Shown: positions 40,101 through 51,010, numbered from the stretch's first letter. The stretch is DNA of 64,000 bases from Xanthobacter oligotrophicus (GCF_008364685.1 NZ_VTTL01000006.1:62001-126000), one strand, 5' to 3'. Notes: generated by a model from the letters alone, not told the origin. A program made the numbers and translations.

Positions 40101-41363
40101 ATGATGCTTCCCCTTCCCGCTCCGCACCCCGCCGTTTCCAACGGCAGCTACGATGTCCTGCGCGTGCGCGAGGACTTTCCCATCCTCGACCTGAAGGTCA
40201 ACGGCAAGCCGCTGGTCTATCTGGACAATGGCGCCTCGGCCCAGAAACCTCGCCAAGTCCTGGACCGCATCCAGCAGGTCTACACCTCCGAATATGCCAA
40301 CGTGCATCGCGGCCTGCATTACCTCGCCAATGCGGCCACCGAGGCCTATGAGGGCGGGCGCGCCCGGGTCCAGCGCTTTCTCAACGCCGCGCGTCCAGAG
40401 GAGATCGTCTTCACCCGCAGCGCGACGGAGGCGATCAATCTCGTCGCCGCCACCTTCGGCAAGACCCGCATCAAGCCAGGCGACGAGATCGTGCTCTCCA
40501 TCATGGAGCACCACGCCAACATCGTGCCCTGGCACTTCCTGCGGGAGAGTCACGGCGCGGTGATCAAGTGGGCGCCGGTGGACGAGGAAGGCAACTTCCT
40601 CATGGACGAGTTCGAGGCCCTGCTCACCGAGCGGACCAAGATGGTGGCCATCACCCAGATGTCCAACGTGCTTGGTACTACCGTTCCGGTGAAGGAGGTG
40701 GTGAAGATCGCCCACGCCCGCGGCATTCCGGTGCTGGTGGACGGCTCCCAGGGCGCGGTCCATCTCGACGTGGACGTGCAGGATCTCGATTGCGACTTCT
40801 ACATCATCACCGGCCACAAGCTGTATGGGCCCACCGGCATCGGCGCGCTCTACGGCAAGTATGAGCATCTGGAGGCCATGCCGCCCTTCAACGGCGGCGG
40901 CGAGATGATCCGCGAAGTGCGGCAGGAAACCGTCACCTATGGCGATCCGCCCCACCGCTTCGAGGCGGGCACGCCGGCCATCGTGCAGGCGGCGGGCCTC
41001 GGTGCCGCGCTGGACTATATCGAGTCCATCGGCAAGGCCCGCATCCGGGCCCATGAGGCGGAACTCACCCGCTATGCGCAGGAGCGGCTCGGCGAGCTGA
41101 ATTCCGTGCGCATCATTGGCACGGCCAAGGACAAGGGCGCTATCATCTCGTTCGAGATCAAGGGCGCGCACGCCCACGATTTCGCGACGCTGATCGACAA
41201 TGACGGCATCGCCGTGCGCGCCGGAACCCATTGCGCCATGCCGCTGCTGGAGCGCTTCGGGGTCTCGGCCACGTGTCGCGCTTCCTTCGGTCTCTACAAT
41301 ACCCGCGAGGAAGTGGACCGTTTTGTCGCCGCCCTCTCGAAGGCGCAGGAGCTGATCGGCTGA
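40101..41363 (+). CDS. sufS: Cysteine desulfurase SufS
   Basis: Type II PLP cysteine desulfurase of 420 residues, supplying sulfur to SufBCD. The PLP lysine is Lys240 in FYIITGHKLYGPTG, and the catalytic cysteine is Cys378 in RAGTHCAMPLLERFG, a short loop typical of SufS rather than NifS/IscS. It is the last suf gene, followed by a terminator and then the nifH promoter. No sufE or sufU partner is adjacent in this window. Confidence 0.96.
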   Translation: MMLPLPAPHPAVSNGSYDVLRVREDFPILDLKVNGKPLVYLDNGASAQKPRQVLDRIQQVYTSEYANVHRGLHYLANAATEAYEGGRARVQRFLNAARPEEIVFTRSATEAINLVAATFGKTRIKPGDEIVLSIMEHHANIVPWHFLRESHGAVIKWAPVDEEGNFLMDEFEALLTERTKMVAITQMSNVLGTTVPVKEVVKIAHARGIPVLVDGSQGAVHLDVDVQDLDCDFYIITGHKLYGPTGIGALYGKYEHLEAMPPFNGGGEMIREVRQETVTYGDPPHRFEAGTPAIVQAAGLGAALDYIESIGKARIRAHEAELTRYAQERLGELNSVRIIGTAKDKGAIISFEIKGAHAHDFATLIDNDGIAVRAGTHCAMPLLERFGVSATCRASFGLYNTREEVDRFVAALSKAQELIG

Positions 41364-41387
41364 GGCCGGCACACACTGCGTTTCCCC

Positions 41388-41423
41388 CGGACCGGGCGGT
41401 GTCATCAGCCCGGTCCGCATTTT
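41388..41423 (+). terminator. Terminator after sufS
   Basis: A 10-bp perfect stem (CGGACCGGGC with GCCCGGTCCG) is followed by CATTTTCCCC, separating suf from nifH transcription. Confidence 0.75.
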
Positions 41424-41716
41424 CCCCAGTGCTTCTGCGCTTCCCCTCTTTCCGTTCGGGTCCTGACGAATCTTCGTCACGCGGCACACCGCGGCCAGCC
41501 CTGCCCACGCCCGGCGCGACATGCGCCCCCAGGCCCGAACCCATCCCTGTTCGAAACACATCCTTGGCGTCCGTCTCCCGACAGGAAGGACCCATGTCCG
41601 GCCGCCCCTACTTGGGGTTCGTGACCGTGTCGGCGGGGCACGTCGAACTTGCGACACGGCCCCCCTATCCGTCGCCTGTGTCGGCTTCCGCTCAGGCTCG
41701 GACGGTCTGCCGGCAG

Positions 41717-41732
41717 TGTCCTGTTTCAAACA
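41717..41732 (+). promoter_or_regulatory. NifA activator site 1 for nifH
   Basis: TGT-CCTGTTTCAA-ACA, exact TGT-N10-ACA match, about 119 bases upstream of the -24 element. Confidence 0.75.
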
Positions 41733-41766
41733 GCCCTAAACTGGCGTGTCGGCCGAAATCACCGTG

Positions 41767-41782
41767 TGTCGGGTTCTGAACA
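41767..41782 (+). promoter_or_regulatory. NifA activator site 2 for nifH
   Basis: TGT-CGGGTTCTGA-ACA, exact match, 50 bases downstream of site 1 and 69 upstream of the -24 element. Confidence 0.8.
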
Positions 41783-41850
41783 CGGGCGCAAGTGCCGGTA
41801 GTCATTCAATAAATGTCTGTTTTCAAAGGCATTTTTGCAGTGCGGTCTGC

Positions 41851-41866
41851 TGGCACGCTGGTTGCT
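41851..41866 (+). promoter_or_regulatory. Sigma-54 promoter of nifHDK
   Basis: TGGCACG, four bases, TTGCT: a perfect -24/-12 element. With the two NifA sites upstream it is the expected RpoN/NifA-dependent nifH promoter. Confidence 0.95.
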
Positions 41867-42010
41867 AGCTTCTAGTGCGGGCGACAGGTTGCTGGCTTTG
41901 TGGGCCCCTACAAAGGCCACGTCCGCATCCGCGCCGGAGTGCAACGTCCCGGGGTGTGACCGCCAGCCGGCGCACACCGAAAGACCGGGCAGGACCGAAT
42001 GTCGGCTTAA

Positions 42011-42910
<900 letters not shown>

Positions 42911-42924
42911 GGCTGACGCAGCGA

Positions 42925-42950
42925 GGCCGGCCCCAATTGCGGGGTCGGCC
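42925..42950 (+). terminator. Intercistronic hairpin nifH-nifD
   Basis: A 10-bp stem (GGCCGGCCCC with GGGGTCGGCC, one G-T pair) lies between nifH and nifD without a T run. Such a structure can stabilise the nifH message or attenuate read-through, giving more Fe protein than MoFe protein. Confidence 0.6.
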
Positions 42951-42986
42951 TTCATCCGGCATCCAAAACGAGAGCGAGATTGCGAA

Positions 42987-44492
42987 ATGAGCTTGGCCCA
43001 ACCGCAAAGCGTTGCTGAAATCAAGGCGCGTAACAAAGAAATCATCGCGGAAGTTCTCAAGGTTTATCCGGAGAAGACCGCGAAGCGCCGCGCGAAGCAC
43101 CTCAACGTCCATGAATCCGGCAAGTCCGATTGCGGCGTGAAGTCGAACATCAAGTCCATCCCGGGCGTGATGACGATCCGCGGCTGCGCGTATGCCGGCT
43201 CCAAGGGCGTGGTGTGGGGTCCCATCAAGGACATGATCCACATCTCCCACGGCCCGGTGGGCTGCGGCCAGTACAGCTGGGCCGCCCGCCGCAACTACTA
43301 CATCGGCACGACCGGTATCGACACCTTCGTGACGATGCAGTTCACCTCGGACTTCCAGGAAAAGGACATCGTCTTCGGTGGCGACAAGAAGCTCGCCAAG
43401 ATCATGGACGAAATCCAGGACCTGTTCCCGCTGAACAACGGCATCACCGTCCAGTCCGAGTGCCCGATCGGCCTCATCGGCGACGACATTGAGGCCGTGT
43501 CCAAGGCGAAGTCCAAGGAATACGACAACAAGACCATCGTGCCGGTCCGCTGCGAGGGTTTCCGCGGCGTGTCCCAGTCGCTCGGCCATCACATCGCCAA
43601 CGATGCGATCCGGGACTGGGTGTTCGACAAGATGGACCCGAATGCGGCCCCCCGCTTCGAGCAGTCTCCGTATGACGTCGCCATCATCGGCGACTACAAC
43701 ATCGGCGGCGACGCCTGGTCTTCGCGCATCCTGCTCGAGGAAATGGGCCTGCGCGTGATCGCCCAGTGGTCCGGCGACGGCTCGCTTGCCGAGCTCGAGG
43801 CGACCCCGAAGGCCAAGCTGAACGTCCTGCACTGCTACCGCTCCATGAACTATATCTCCCGTCACATGGAAGAGAAGTTCGGTATCCCGTGGTGCGAGTA
43901 CAACTTCTTCGGTCCGTCCAAGATCGCTGAGTCGCTGCGCAAGATCGCCGGCTACTTCGACGACAAGATCAAGGAAGGCGCCGAGCGCGTCATCGCCAAG
44001 TACCAGCCCCTCATGGACGCGGTCATTGCCAAGTACCGTCCGCGGCTCGAGGGCAAGACCGTCATGCTGTACGTGGGCGGCCTGCGTCCCCGTCACGTGA
44101 TCGGCGCTTACGAAGACCTCGGCATGGAAGTGGTCGGCACCGGCTACGAGTTCGGCCACAACGACGACTATCAGCGCACCGCCCAGCACTACGTCAAGGA
44201 TGGCACGATCATCTATGACGACGTGACCGGCTACGAGTTCGAGAAGTTCGTCGAGAAGGTCCAGCCCGATCTCGTCGGCTCGGGCATCAAGGAAAAGTAC
44301 GTGTTCCAGAAGATGGGTGTGCCGTTCCGGCAGATGCACTCCTGGGACTATTCCGGCCCGTATCACGGCTATGACGGCTTCGCCATCTTCGCCCGCGACA
44401 TGGACATGGCCATCAACTCCCCCGTCTGGAAGATGACCAAGGCTCCGTGGAAGAAGGCGCCGGCGCAGCCGAGCCTGCTCGCGGCCGAGTGA
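42987..44492 (+). CDS. nifD: Nitrogenase molybdenum-iron protein alpha chain
   Basis: Catalytic alpha subunit of the MoFe protein, 501 residues. P-cluster ligands are Cys67 ([10 protein letters not shown]), Cys93 (GPVGCGQYS) and Cys159 ([11 protein letters not shown]). FeMo-cofactor ligands are Cys283 (LHCYRSMNY) and His451 ([14 protein letters not shown]). The length and all ligands fit the molybdenum enzyme rather than VnfD or AnfD, and no delta-subunit gene follows. Confidence 0.99.
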   Translation: MSLAQPQSVAEIKARNKEIIAEVLKVYPEKTAKRRAKHLNVHESGKSDCGVKSNIKSIPGVMTIRGCAYAGSKGVVWGPIKDMIHISHGPVGCGQYSWAARRNYYIGTTGIDTFVTMQFTSDFQEKDIVFGGDKKLAKIMDEIQDLFPLNNGITVQSECPIGLIGDDIEAVSKAKSKEYDNKTIVPVRCEGFRGVSQSLGHHIANDAIRDWVFDKMDPNAAPRFEQSPYDVAIIGDYNIGGDAWSSRILLEEMGLRVIAQWSGDGSLAELEATPKAKLNVLHCYRSMNYISRHMEEKFGIPWCEYNFFGPSKIAESLRKIAGYFDDKIKEGAERVIAKYQPLMDAVIAKYRPRLEGKTVMLYVGGLRPRHVIGAYEDLGMEVVGTGYEFGHNDDYQRTAQHYVKDGTIIYDDVTGYEFEKFVEKVQPDLVGSGIKEKYVFQKMGVPFRQMHSWDYSGPYHGYDGFAIFARDMDMAINSPVWKMTKAPWKKAPAQPSLLAAE

Positions 44493-44507
44493 CCGCCTGA
44501 GCCCGAA

Positions 44508-44532
44508 GCCCCTCCCCTTTTCGGGGAGGGGC
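44508..44532 (+). terminator. Intercistronic hairpin nifD-nifK
   Basis: A perfect 10-bp stem (GCCCCTCCCC with GGGGAGGGGC) with a five-base loop lies between the two MoFe subunit genes. It lacks a T run and probably protects or attenuates the message. Confidence 0.6.
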
Positions 44533-44576
44533 ACCCGGCGGGCTTGATCCGATTGACCCACCCATAGGGGTTCGAG

Positions 44577-46136
44577 ATGCCACAGAATGCAGATAACGTG
44601 CTCGATCACTTCGAGCTGTTCCGCGGTCCCGAGTACCAGCAGATGCTGGCCAACAAGAAGAAGCTGTTCGAGAACCCCCGCGATCCCGCCGAAGTCGAGC
44701 GCGTCCGCGAGTGGGCCAAGACGCCCGAGTACAAGGAAAAGAACTTCGCCCGCGAAGCTCTCACTGTGAACCCGGCCAAGGCCTGCCAGCCGCTCGGCGC
44801 TGTGTTCGCCGCCGTGGGCTTCGAGCAGACCATCCCCTTCGTGCACGGCTCGCAGGGCTGCGTCGCTTACTATCGCTCGCACTTCTCGCGTCACTTCAAG
44901 GAGCCCAGCTCCTGCGTGTCCTCTTCCATGACGGAAGACGCGGCGGTGTTCGGCGGCCTGAACAACATGATCGACGGCCTGGCCAACACCTACAGCATGT
45001 ACAAGCCGAAGATGATTTCGGTCTCCACCACCTGCATGGCGGAAGTCATCGGTGACGACCTGAACGCCTTCATCAAGACCGCCAAGGAAAAGGGCTCGGT
45101 TCCGCAGGAATACGACGTTCCCTTCGCCCACACCCCGGCGTTCGTCGGCAGCCACATCACCGGCTACGACAACGTGATGAAGGGCATCTTCGAGCACTTC
45201 TGGGACGGCAAGGCCGGCACCGCGCCGAAGCTCGAGCGCGTCCCGAACGAGAAGATCAACTTCATCGGCGGCTTCGACGGCTACACCGTCGGCAACCTGC
45301 GTGAAGTCAAGCGCCTGTTCGGCCTGATGGGCGTGGAATACACCATCCTCGCCGACAATTCCGAAGTGTGGGATACCCCCACCGACGGCGAATTCCGCAT
45401 GTATGACGGTGGCACCACCCTGGAAGAGGCGGCCGACGCGCTGCACGCCAAGGCCACCATCTCCATGCAGGAATACTGCACCGAGAAGACCCTGCCGCTG
45501 ATCGCCAACCACGGCCAGGAAGTGGTTGCCTTCAACCATCCCGTGGGCGTGAAGGGCACCGACGAGTTCCTGATGGCGATCTCCCGCATCTCCGGCAAGG
45601 AGATCCCGGAAGCCCTCGCCAAGGAGCGCGGCCGCCTGGTCGACGCCATCGCCGACTCCAACGCCCATATCCACGGCAAGAAGTTCGCCATCTACGGCGA
45701 TCCCGACCTCTGCATGGGCCTTGCGGCCTTCCTGCTCGAGCTCGGCGCCGAGCCGACCCACGTGCTTGCCACCAACGGCAACAAGAAGTGGGCCGACAAG
45801 ATGCAGGCGCTGTTCGACTCTTCTCCGTTCGGCCAGAACTGCCAAGTCTATCCCGGCCGTGATCTGTGGCACATGCGTTCGCTGCTCTTCACGGAGCCGG
45901 TCGACTTCCTGATCGGCAACACCTACGGCAAGTATCTCGAGCGCGATACGGGCACCCCCCTGATCCGCATCGGCTTCCCGGTGTTCGACCGTCACCACCA
46001 TCACCGCCGTCCGGTGTGGGGTTATCAGGGCGGCATGAACGTGCTGATCACCATCCTCGACAAGATCTTCGACACCATCGATCAGAACACGATCGTCCCG
46101 GCGAAGACCGACTACTCGTTCGACATCATCCGTTGA
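44577..46136 (+). CDS. nifK: Nitrogenase molybdenum-iron protein beta chain
   Basis: Beta subunit of the MoFe protein, 519 residues. P-cluster ligands are Cys70 (KACQPLGAV), Cys95 ([13 protein letters not shown]) and Cys153 ([12 protein letters not shown]). The N-terminal extension of about 45 residues that wraps the alpha subunit is present. A GGGGTTCGAG stretch precedes the ATG. It is 84 bases after nifD and 120 before nifE. Confidence 0.99.
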   Translation: MPQNADNVLDHFELFRGPEYQQMLANKKKLFENPRDPAEVERVREWAKTPEYKEKNFAREALTVNPAKACQPLGAVFAAVGFEQTIPFVHGSQGCVAYYRSHFSRHFKEPSSCVSSSMTEDAAVFGGLNNMIDGLANTYSMYKPKMISVSTTCMAEVIGDDLNAFIKTAKEKGSVPQEYDVPFAHTPAFVGSHITGYDNVMKGIFEHFWDGKAGTAPKLERVPNEKINFIGGFDGYTVGNLREVKRLFGLMGVEYTILADNSEVWDTPTDGEFRMYDGGTTLEEAADALHAKATISMQEYCTEKTLPLIANHGQEVVAFNHPVGVKGTDEFLMAISRISGKEIPEALAKERGRLVDAIADSNAHIHGKKFAIYGDPDLCMGLAAFLLELGAEPTHVLATNGNKKWADKMQALFDSSPFGQNCQVYPGRDLWHMRSLLFTEPVDFLIGNTYGKYLERDTGTPLIRIGFPVFDRHHHHRRPVWGYQGGMNVLITILDKIFDTIDQNTIVPAKTDYSFDIIR

Positions 46137-46161
46137 TCGCAGAAGTCTGACGACAATCGAT

Positions 46162-46187
46162 CCGGCCCGGGGCCCCGCCCGGGCCGG
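46162..46187 (+). terminator. Intercistronic hairpin nifK-nifE
   Basis: A perfect 10-bp GC-only stem (CCGGCCCGGG with CCCGGGCCGG) around a six-base loop, without a T run. It could reduce read-through from the structural genes into the cofactor assembly genes. Confidence 0.6.
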
Positions 46188-46256
46188 CCCGAACGGGAGC
46201 CTGCCCTTTTCGGAAGTTCTGATCTTTACACAGCCCGCTTCTCGAAGGAGAGATCC

Positions 46257-48143
46257 ATGAGCTCGGTTTCCGCTACGATCCAGGAAGTCTTCAACGAGCC
46301 AAGCTGCGCGAAGAACCAGAACAAATCGGAAGCGGAAAAGAAGAAGGGGTGCACCAAGCAGCTCCAGCCAGGCGGTGCCGCCGGCGGCTGCGCGTTCGAC
46401 GGCGCCAAGATCGCCCTCCAGCCCCTGACCGACGTCGCCCATCTCGTGCACGGCCCCATCGCCTGCGAGGGCAACAGCTGGGACAATCGCGGCGCGAAGT
46501 CGTCCGGCTCGCAGATCTGGCGCACCGGCTTCACCACCGACATCAACGAGACCGACGTGGTGTTCGGCGGCGAAAAGCGCCTGTTCAAGTCCATCAAGGA
46601 AATCATCGAGAAGTACAATCCTCCCGCCGTCTTCGTCTACCAGACCTGCGTGCCCGCCATGATCGGCGACGACATCGACGCGGTCTGCAAGGCAGCGAAG
46701 GAGAAGTTCGGCACGCCGGTGATCCCGGTGAATTCGCCCGGCTTCGTGGGTCCGAAGAATCTCGGCAACAAGCTCGCCGGCGAGGCCATCCTCCAGCACG
46801 TCATCGGCACCGAGGAGCCGGAATACACCACGCCCTACGACCTCAACATCATCGGCGAATACAATCTGTCCGGTGAATTGTGGCAGGTGAAACCGCTGCT
46901 CGACGAGCTCGGCATCCGCATCATGGCCTGCATCTCCGGCGATGGGCGCTACAAGGACGTGGCCTCCTCGCACCGCGCCAAGGCGGCGATGATGGTGTGC
47001 TCCAAGGCCATGATCAACGTGGCCCGCAAGATGGAGGAGCGCTACGATATCCCCTTCTTCGAGGGCTCGTTCTACGGCATCCAGGATTCGTCCGACTCGC
47101 TCCGCGAGATCGCCCGTATGCTCATCGAGCGCGGCGCCGATCCGGAGCTGATGGACCGCACCGAAGCCCTCATCGAGCGCGAGGAGGCGAACGCCTGGAA
47201 GGCCATTGCCAAGTATAAGCCCCGCTTCAAGGACAAGAAGGTGCTGCTGATCACCGGCGGCGTGAAGTCCTGGTCGGTGGTGGCGGCGCTTCAGGAAGCC
47301 GGCCTTGAGCTCGTGGGCACCTCGGTGAAGAAATCCACCCGCGAGGACAAGGAGCGCATCAAGGAGCTCATGGGGCAGGACGCCCACATGATCGACGACA
47401 TGACGCCCCGCGAAATGTACAAGATGCTGAAGGACGCGAAGGCCGACATCATGCTCTCGGGCGGCCGCTCGCAGTTCATCGCGCTCAAGGCCGCCATGCC
47501 GTGGCTCGACATCAACCAGGAGCGCCACCACGCCTACATGGGCTATGTGGGTATGGTGAAGCTGGTCGAGGAGATCGACAAGGCGCTCTACAACCCCATC
47601 TGGGAGCAGGTGCGTAAGCCCGCCCCGTGGGACAATCCGGCCAACAACTGGCAGAACCGCGCCATCGCCGAGATGGAGGCGGAAGCCGCGGCGCTCGCCG
47701 CCGATCCGGTGGCCGCCGAGAAGGCGCGCCGGGCCAAGAAGATCTGCAACTGCAAGAGCGTCGATCTCGGCACCATCGAGGACGCCATCGCGGCCCACGG
47801 CCTCACCACTGTGGAAGGCGTGAAGACCCACACCAATGCCTCCGGCGGCTGCGGTGCCTGTGCCGGTCGCATCGAGGAGATCTTCGAGGCTCGTGGCCTG
47901 GTGCCGGCGGAAGAACCCGAGCTCGATCCTGTCGCAGCAGAGGCCAAGCGTCGGGCCAAGAAGGTGTGCAATTGCATGAGCGTGGATGTGGGCGCCATCG
48001 AGGATGCCATCCATGCCGGCGCTGGCAACCTCGCCGAGGTGAAGGCGCAGACCAAGGCCACCGGCGGCTGCGGCGGCTGTGCCGAGCGCATCGAGGACAT
48101 GCTGGATGCTGCGGCGCCGGCCACCCTCGTGGCTGCGGAATAG
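46257..48143 (+). CDS. nifE: FeMo-cofactor scaffold NifE with tandem C-terminal [2Fe-2S] (Bfd-like) domains
   Basis: Alpha-like subunit of the NifEN scaffold on which the FeMo-cofactor precursor matures. About residues 1-470 are NifE (AGGCAFDGAKIALQPL, ACEGNSWDNRGAKSSG, VYQTCVPAMIGDD). Ordinary NifE is about 460 residues; this has 628. The extension carries two copies of a Bfd/NifU-central-type motif: Cys497-X-Cys499-X32-Cys532-X2-Cys535 and Cys571-X-Cys573-X31-Cys605-X2-Cys608. These motifs bind [2Fe-2S] clusters in NifU, Bfd and nitrite reductase. An alanine/glutamate-rich linker joins them. GAAGGAGAG precedes the ATG. The extra domains may take the role of the NifU centre. Confidence 0.96.
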   Translation: MSSVSATIQEVFNEPSCAKNQNKSEAEKKKGCTKQLQPGGAAGGCAFDGAKIALQPLTDVAHLVHGPIACEGNSWDNRGAKSSGSQIWRTGFTTDINETDVVFGGEKRLFKSIKEIIEKYNPPAVFVYQTCVPAMIGDDIDAVCKAAKEKFGTPVIPVNSPGFVGPKNLGNKLAGEAILQHVIGTEEPEYTTPYDLNIIGEYNLSGELWQVKPLLDELGIRIMACISGDGRYKDVASSHRAKAAMMVCSKAMINVARKMEERYDIPFFEGSFYGIQDSSDSLREIARMLIERGADPELMDRTEALIEREEANAWKAIAKYKPRFKDKKVLLITGGVKSWSVVAALQEAGLELVGTSVKKSTREDKERIKELMGQDAHMIDDMTPREMYKMLKDAKADIMLSGGRSQFIALKAAMPWLDINQERHHAYMGYVGMVKLVEEIDKALYNPIWEQVRKPAPWDNPANNWQNRAIAEMEAEAAALAADPVAAEKARRAKKICNCKSVDLGTIEDAIAAHGLTTVEGVKTHTNASGGCGACAGRIEEIFEARGLVPAEEPELDPVAAEAKRRAKKVCNCMSVDVGAIEDAIHAGAGNLAEVKAQTKATGGCGGCAERIEDMLDAAAPATLVAAE

Positions 48144-48152
48144 GAGGCCGGC

Positions 48153-49580
48153 ATGGCGAAATTCGTCACGGGCAAGAAGGCCTGCGCGGTCAATCCCCTG
48201 AAGATGAGCCAGCCCATCGGCGGCGCGCTCGCCTTCATGGGGCTTCGCGGTGCCATGCCGCTGCTGCACGGCTCGCAGGGCTGCACCTCGTTCGGCCTGG
48301 TGCTGTTCGTGCGCCACTTCAAGGAAGCGATCCCGCTGCAGACCACCGCCATGAGCGAGGTCGCCACCGTGCTGGGCGGTCTCGACAATGTGGAGCAGGC
48401 GGTCCTCAACATCTACAACCGGACCAAGCCGGAGATCATCGGCATCTGCTCCACCGGCGTCACCGAGACCAAGGGCGACGACGTGGACGGCTACATCAAG
48501 CTGATCCGCGCCAAGTATCCGCAGCTTGCGGACTTCCCCATGGTCTATGTCTCGACGCCCGACTTCAAGGACGCCTTTCAGGATGGCTGGGAGAAGACGG
48601 TCGCCAAGATGGTCGAGGTTCTGGTGAAGACGCCGGAGCCGGAGGCCAAGCGCGACCCCAGGCGCATCAACGTGCTGCCGGGCTCCCATCTGCAGCCAGG
48701 CGATCTCGACGAACTGCGCTCCATCTTCGAGGATTTCGGGCTGGAGCCTTCCTTCCTGCCGGATCTCGCAGGCTCGCTGGACGGGCACATTCCGGATGAC
48801 TTCACCCCGACCACAATCGGCGGCATCGGGGTGGAGGAGATCGCTACCATGGGCGAGGCCTCGTGGACGATCGCCATCGGCGCGCAGATGCGCCGGGCGG
48901 CCGAGGCCATGCAGAAGAAGACCGGCGTGCCTTATCGGCTGTTCGAGCGGCTGTGCGGGCTCGGGCCCAACGACGAATTCTTCATGTTCCTGAGTGAGAT
49001 CTCGGGGCGGGAAGTTCCCAAGAAGTATCGCCGGCAGCGTGGCCAGCTGGTGGATGCCATGCTGGACGCCCACTTCCATCTGGGCGGGCGCAAGCTCGCC
49101 ATCGGGGCGGAGCCGGACCTGCTGTTCGACGTGGCGTCCATGCTCCACGAGATGGGCACGCACATCTCCACGGCCGTCACCACCACCCAGTCGCCGGTGT
49201 TCGAGAAGCTGGAGGCGGAGGAGGTGCTGCTGGGCGACCTCGAGGACCTGGAGACGCTGGCGAAAGAGCGCGGCTGCGACCTGCTGCTGACCCATTCCCA
49301 TGGCCGACAGGCGGCGGAGCGGCTGAACATTCCGTTCCACCGCATCGGCATTCCCATGTTCGACCGCATCGGCGCCGGCCACCGCATGATCGTCGGCTAT
49401 CGCGGCACCCGCGAGCTGATCTTCACGCTTGCGAACCTGTGCATCGCCGATCACGAGGCGAACCACGAGGTGACGCCCGACACCTGGAAAAATCCGTGGG
49501 ACGGGGATGGTCACGGCCACGCCCATGCCCCAGCGGTGACGCCCACCCACGGCACCGCCGTGAGCACGTCCCACCACTAA
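48153..49580 (+). CDS. nifN: FeMo-cofactor scaffold NifN
   Basis: Beta-like subunit of NifEN, 475 residues. It holds Cys44 in LLHGSQGCTSFG, the NifN-type GICSTGVTETKGDD, and PLHGSQ-type nucleotide-free fold elements shared with NifK. The C-terminus ends in a His-rich tail (DGHGHAHAPAVTPTHG), possibly metal-binding. AGGAGG precedes the ATG at 48153, which is nine bases after nifE, so both are translated together. Confidence 0.97.
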   Translation: MAKFVTGKKACAVNPLKMSQPIGGALAFMGLRGAMPLLHGSQGCTSFGLVLFVRHFKEAIPLQTTAMSEVATVLGGLDNVEQAVLNIYNRTKPEIIGICSTGVTETKGDDVDGYIKLIRAKYPQLADFPMVYVSTPDFKDAFQDGWEKTVAKMVEVLVKTPEPEAKRDPRRINVLPGSHLQPGDLDELRSIFEDFGLEPSFLPDLAGSLDGHIPDDFTPTTIGGIGVEEIATMGEASWTIAIGAQMRRAAEAMQKKTGVPYRLFERLCGLGPNDEFFMFLSEISGREVPKKYRRQRGQLVDAMLDAHFHLGGRKLAIGAEPDLLFDVASMLHEMGTHISTAVTTTQSPVFEKLEAEEVLLGDLEDLETLAKERGCDLLLTHSHGRQAAERLNIPFHRIGIPMFDRIGAGHRMIVGYRGTRELIFTLANLCIADHEANHEVTPDTWKNPWDGDGHGHAHAPAVTPTHGTAVSTSHH

Positions 49581-49604
49581 GAACGAGCAGAGGCGCACCC
49601 TCCC

Positions 49605-50000
49605 ATGAAAGTCGCATTTGCAACCCAGGACCTCAAACGGGTCGATGCCCATTTCGGGTGGGCCAAGAATATCGCCATCTACGAGGTGGGTCCGGAAAGC
49701 CATCATTTCGTGGAAGCCATCGAGTTCGACGGCGACCTGAAGGAAGACGGCAACGAGGACAAGCTCGCCCCGAAGATCGAGGCGATCAAGGATTGCGCGA
49801 TCCTCTACGTGGCTGCCATCGGCGGCTCGGGCGCGGCGCGGGTGGTGGCCAACAACATCCACCCCATGAAGGTGAACCAGCCCGAGGAGATCGAAGACCT
49901 CATCGAAAAGCTGGCCACGGTGCTGCGCGGCACGCCTCCGCCCTGGCTGCGGAAGGTGATGTCGAAGGGCCAGGAACGTACTTTCGATTTTGATGAATGA
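49605..50000 (+). CDS. nifX: Nitrogenase cofactor carrier NifX
   Basis: Small cytosolic protein of 131 residues that holds the NifB cofactor and VK-cluster between NifB and NifEN. It has the dinitrogenase-cofactor-binding fold, with [20 protein letters not shown] at the N-terminus and [16 protein letters not shown] in the middle. It begins 24 bases after nifN and its stop codon overlaps or abuts the next start. Confidence 0.96.
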   Translation: MKVAFATQDLKRVDAHFGWAKNIAIYEVGPESHHFVEAIEFDGDLKEDGNEDKLAPKIEAIKDCAILYVAAIGGSGAARVVANNIHPMKVNQPEEIEDLIEKLATVLRGTPPPWLRKVMSKGQERTFDFDE

Positions 50001-50008
50001 GGATTGAC

Positions 50009-50479
50009 ATGTCCGAAGCAGCGCAAGTGATCGAGCCGGTATCGGCCGAAGACAATCCCTTCATCAAGCAACTCATCAAGGTCTGGCGCGCCCAGGACAC
50101 CCACGGCGCGTGGGAAGGCAAGGCTGACCTCGATCTCATCGCCGAATACATCGTGGACAAGGAGGCCCGCCGCGCCCTGCCCATCATCGGCGATCCCGAT
50201 CCCGAGACCATCTGGCGCATGGAGCTGTTCTTCAATGCCGTGTGCCTCCTGATCGAGCGCGAGACCAAGGTGATGATCACGCCCATGCTGAAGATGAGCC
50301 ACGAGGGCTTCGGTCGCATGGTGCTCATCGGCGGCCGGCTGATCGTGGTGAACAAGCAGTTGCGCGACGTTCACCGCTACGGTTTCGACAATCTCGGCAA
50401 GCTCGCCGAGGAGGGGACGAAGTTCGTCGCCTCGGGCGTCGAGATGATCCGGAAGTTCCCGGAAGTGGCCAACTACTGA
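50009..50479 (+). CDS. NifX-associated protein (DUF269)
   Basis: Nif-cluster protein of 156 residues belonging to the NifX-associated DUF269 family, whose exact role is not settled. It contains [43 protein letters not shown] and [19 protein letters not shown], all characteristic. The start at 50009 has GAGGA upstream; an ATG at 49997 overlapping the nifX stop is an alternative. Confidence 0.92.
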   Translation: MSEAAQVIEPVSAEDNPFIKQLIKVWRAQDTHGAWEGKADLDLIAEYIVDKEARRALPIIGDPDPETIWRMELFFNAVCLLIERETKVMITPMLKMSHEGFGRMVLIGGRLIVVNKQLRDVHRYGFDNLGKLAEEGTKFVASGVEMIRKFPEVANY

Positions 50480-50494
50480 AGATCAGGTGCACCC

Positions 50495-50695
50495 ATGAGC
50501 GACGTGGAAGAACTCAAGGCCGAAATCAAGAAGCTGTCCGCCAAGGCGACGCAGGCAAAAATGGACCTCCACGATCTGTCTGAGGAACTCCCCATCAGCT
50601 GGGAGACGATCATGGATGTCGCCAAGAGGGCGCACAGCGCCTTCGCCGAGCTGGAAAAGAAGCGCGCGGACCTGAAAGCACTTGAGGCCGCCTAA
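50495..50695 (+). CDS. Nif-cluster DUF683 (CCE_0567-family) protein
   Basis: Small helical protein of 66 residues. The pattern VEELKAEIKKLSAKATQAKM DLHDLSEELP is a helical hairpin typical of the DUF683 family found after nifX in many diazotrophs. Its biochemical role is not known. It lies between the DUF269 gene and fdxB with short gaps. Confidence 0.9.
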   Translation: MSDVEELKAEIKKLSAKATQAKMDLHDLSEELPISWETIMDVAKRAHSAFAELEKKRADLKALEAA

Positions 50696-50713
50696 CCTGA
50701 AGGCTTTTTCGAA

Positions 50714-51010
50714 ATGTCCAACGAAACCCGAGATGGTCGAGCCTGGCAGCCAGACTATTTGCTCGATATCGATGCCGGCAAGTGCATCGGTTGCGGGCGC
50801 TGCTTCAAGGTCTGCGGCCGGGACGTGATGACGTTGAAAGGCATCAACGAGGACGGCGAAGTCGTCTCCCTTGATGATGATGAGGACGATGAGGTCGAGA
50901 AGAAGGTAATGGTCATGAACGACACGGGCGCCTGCATCGGTTGCGGTGCGTGCGCGCGGGTCTGCCCGGCCAATTGCCAAGTTCATGGTCATGAGCAGGC
51001 TGCGGCCTGA
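50714..51010 (+). CDS. fdxB: Nif-specific ferredoxin III
   Basis: 2[4Fe-4S] ferredoxin of 98 residues. The first motif is Cys24-X2-Cys27-X2-Cys30-X3-Cys34, the second Cys74-X2-Cys77-X2-Cys80-X3-Cys84 with a further Cys88. An acidic insertion (SLDDDEDDEVEKK) sits between them, as in FdxB proteins. It probably donates electrons within nitrogenase maturation or catalysis. It lies 19 bases after the DUF683 gene. Confidence 0.93.
   Translation: MSNETRDGRAWQPDYLLDIDAGKCIGCGRCFKVCGRDVMTLKGINEDGEVVSLDDDEDDEVEKKVMVMNDTGACIGCGACARVCPANCQVHGHEQAAA

Noticed and set aside
38607-41729. A minus-strand frame of about 1040 codons opposite sufC, sufD and sufS
   Set aside because: Same shadow composition; it runs through a terminator and intergenic DNA with no start signal.
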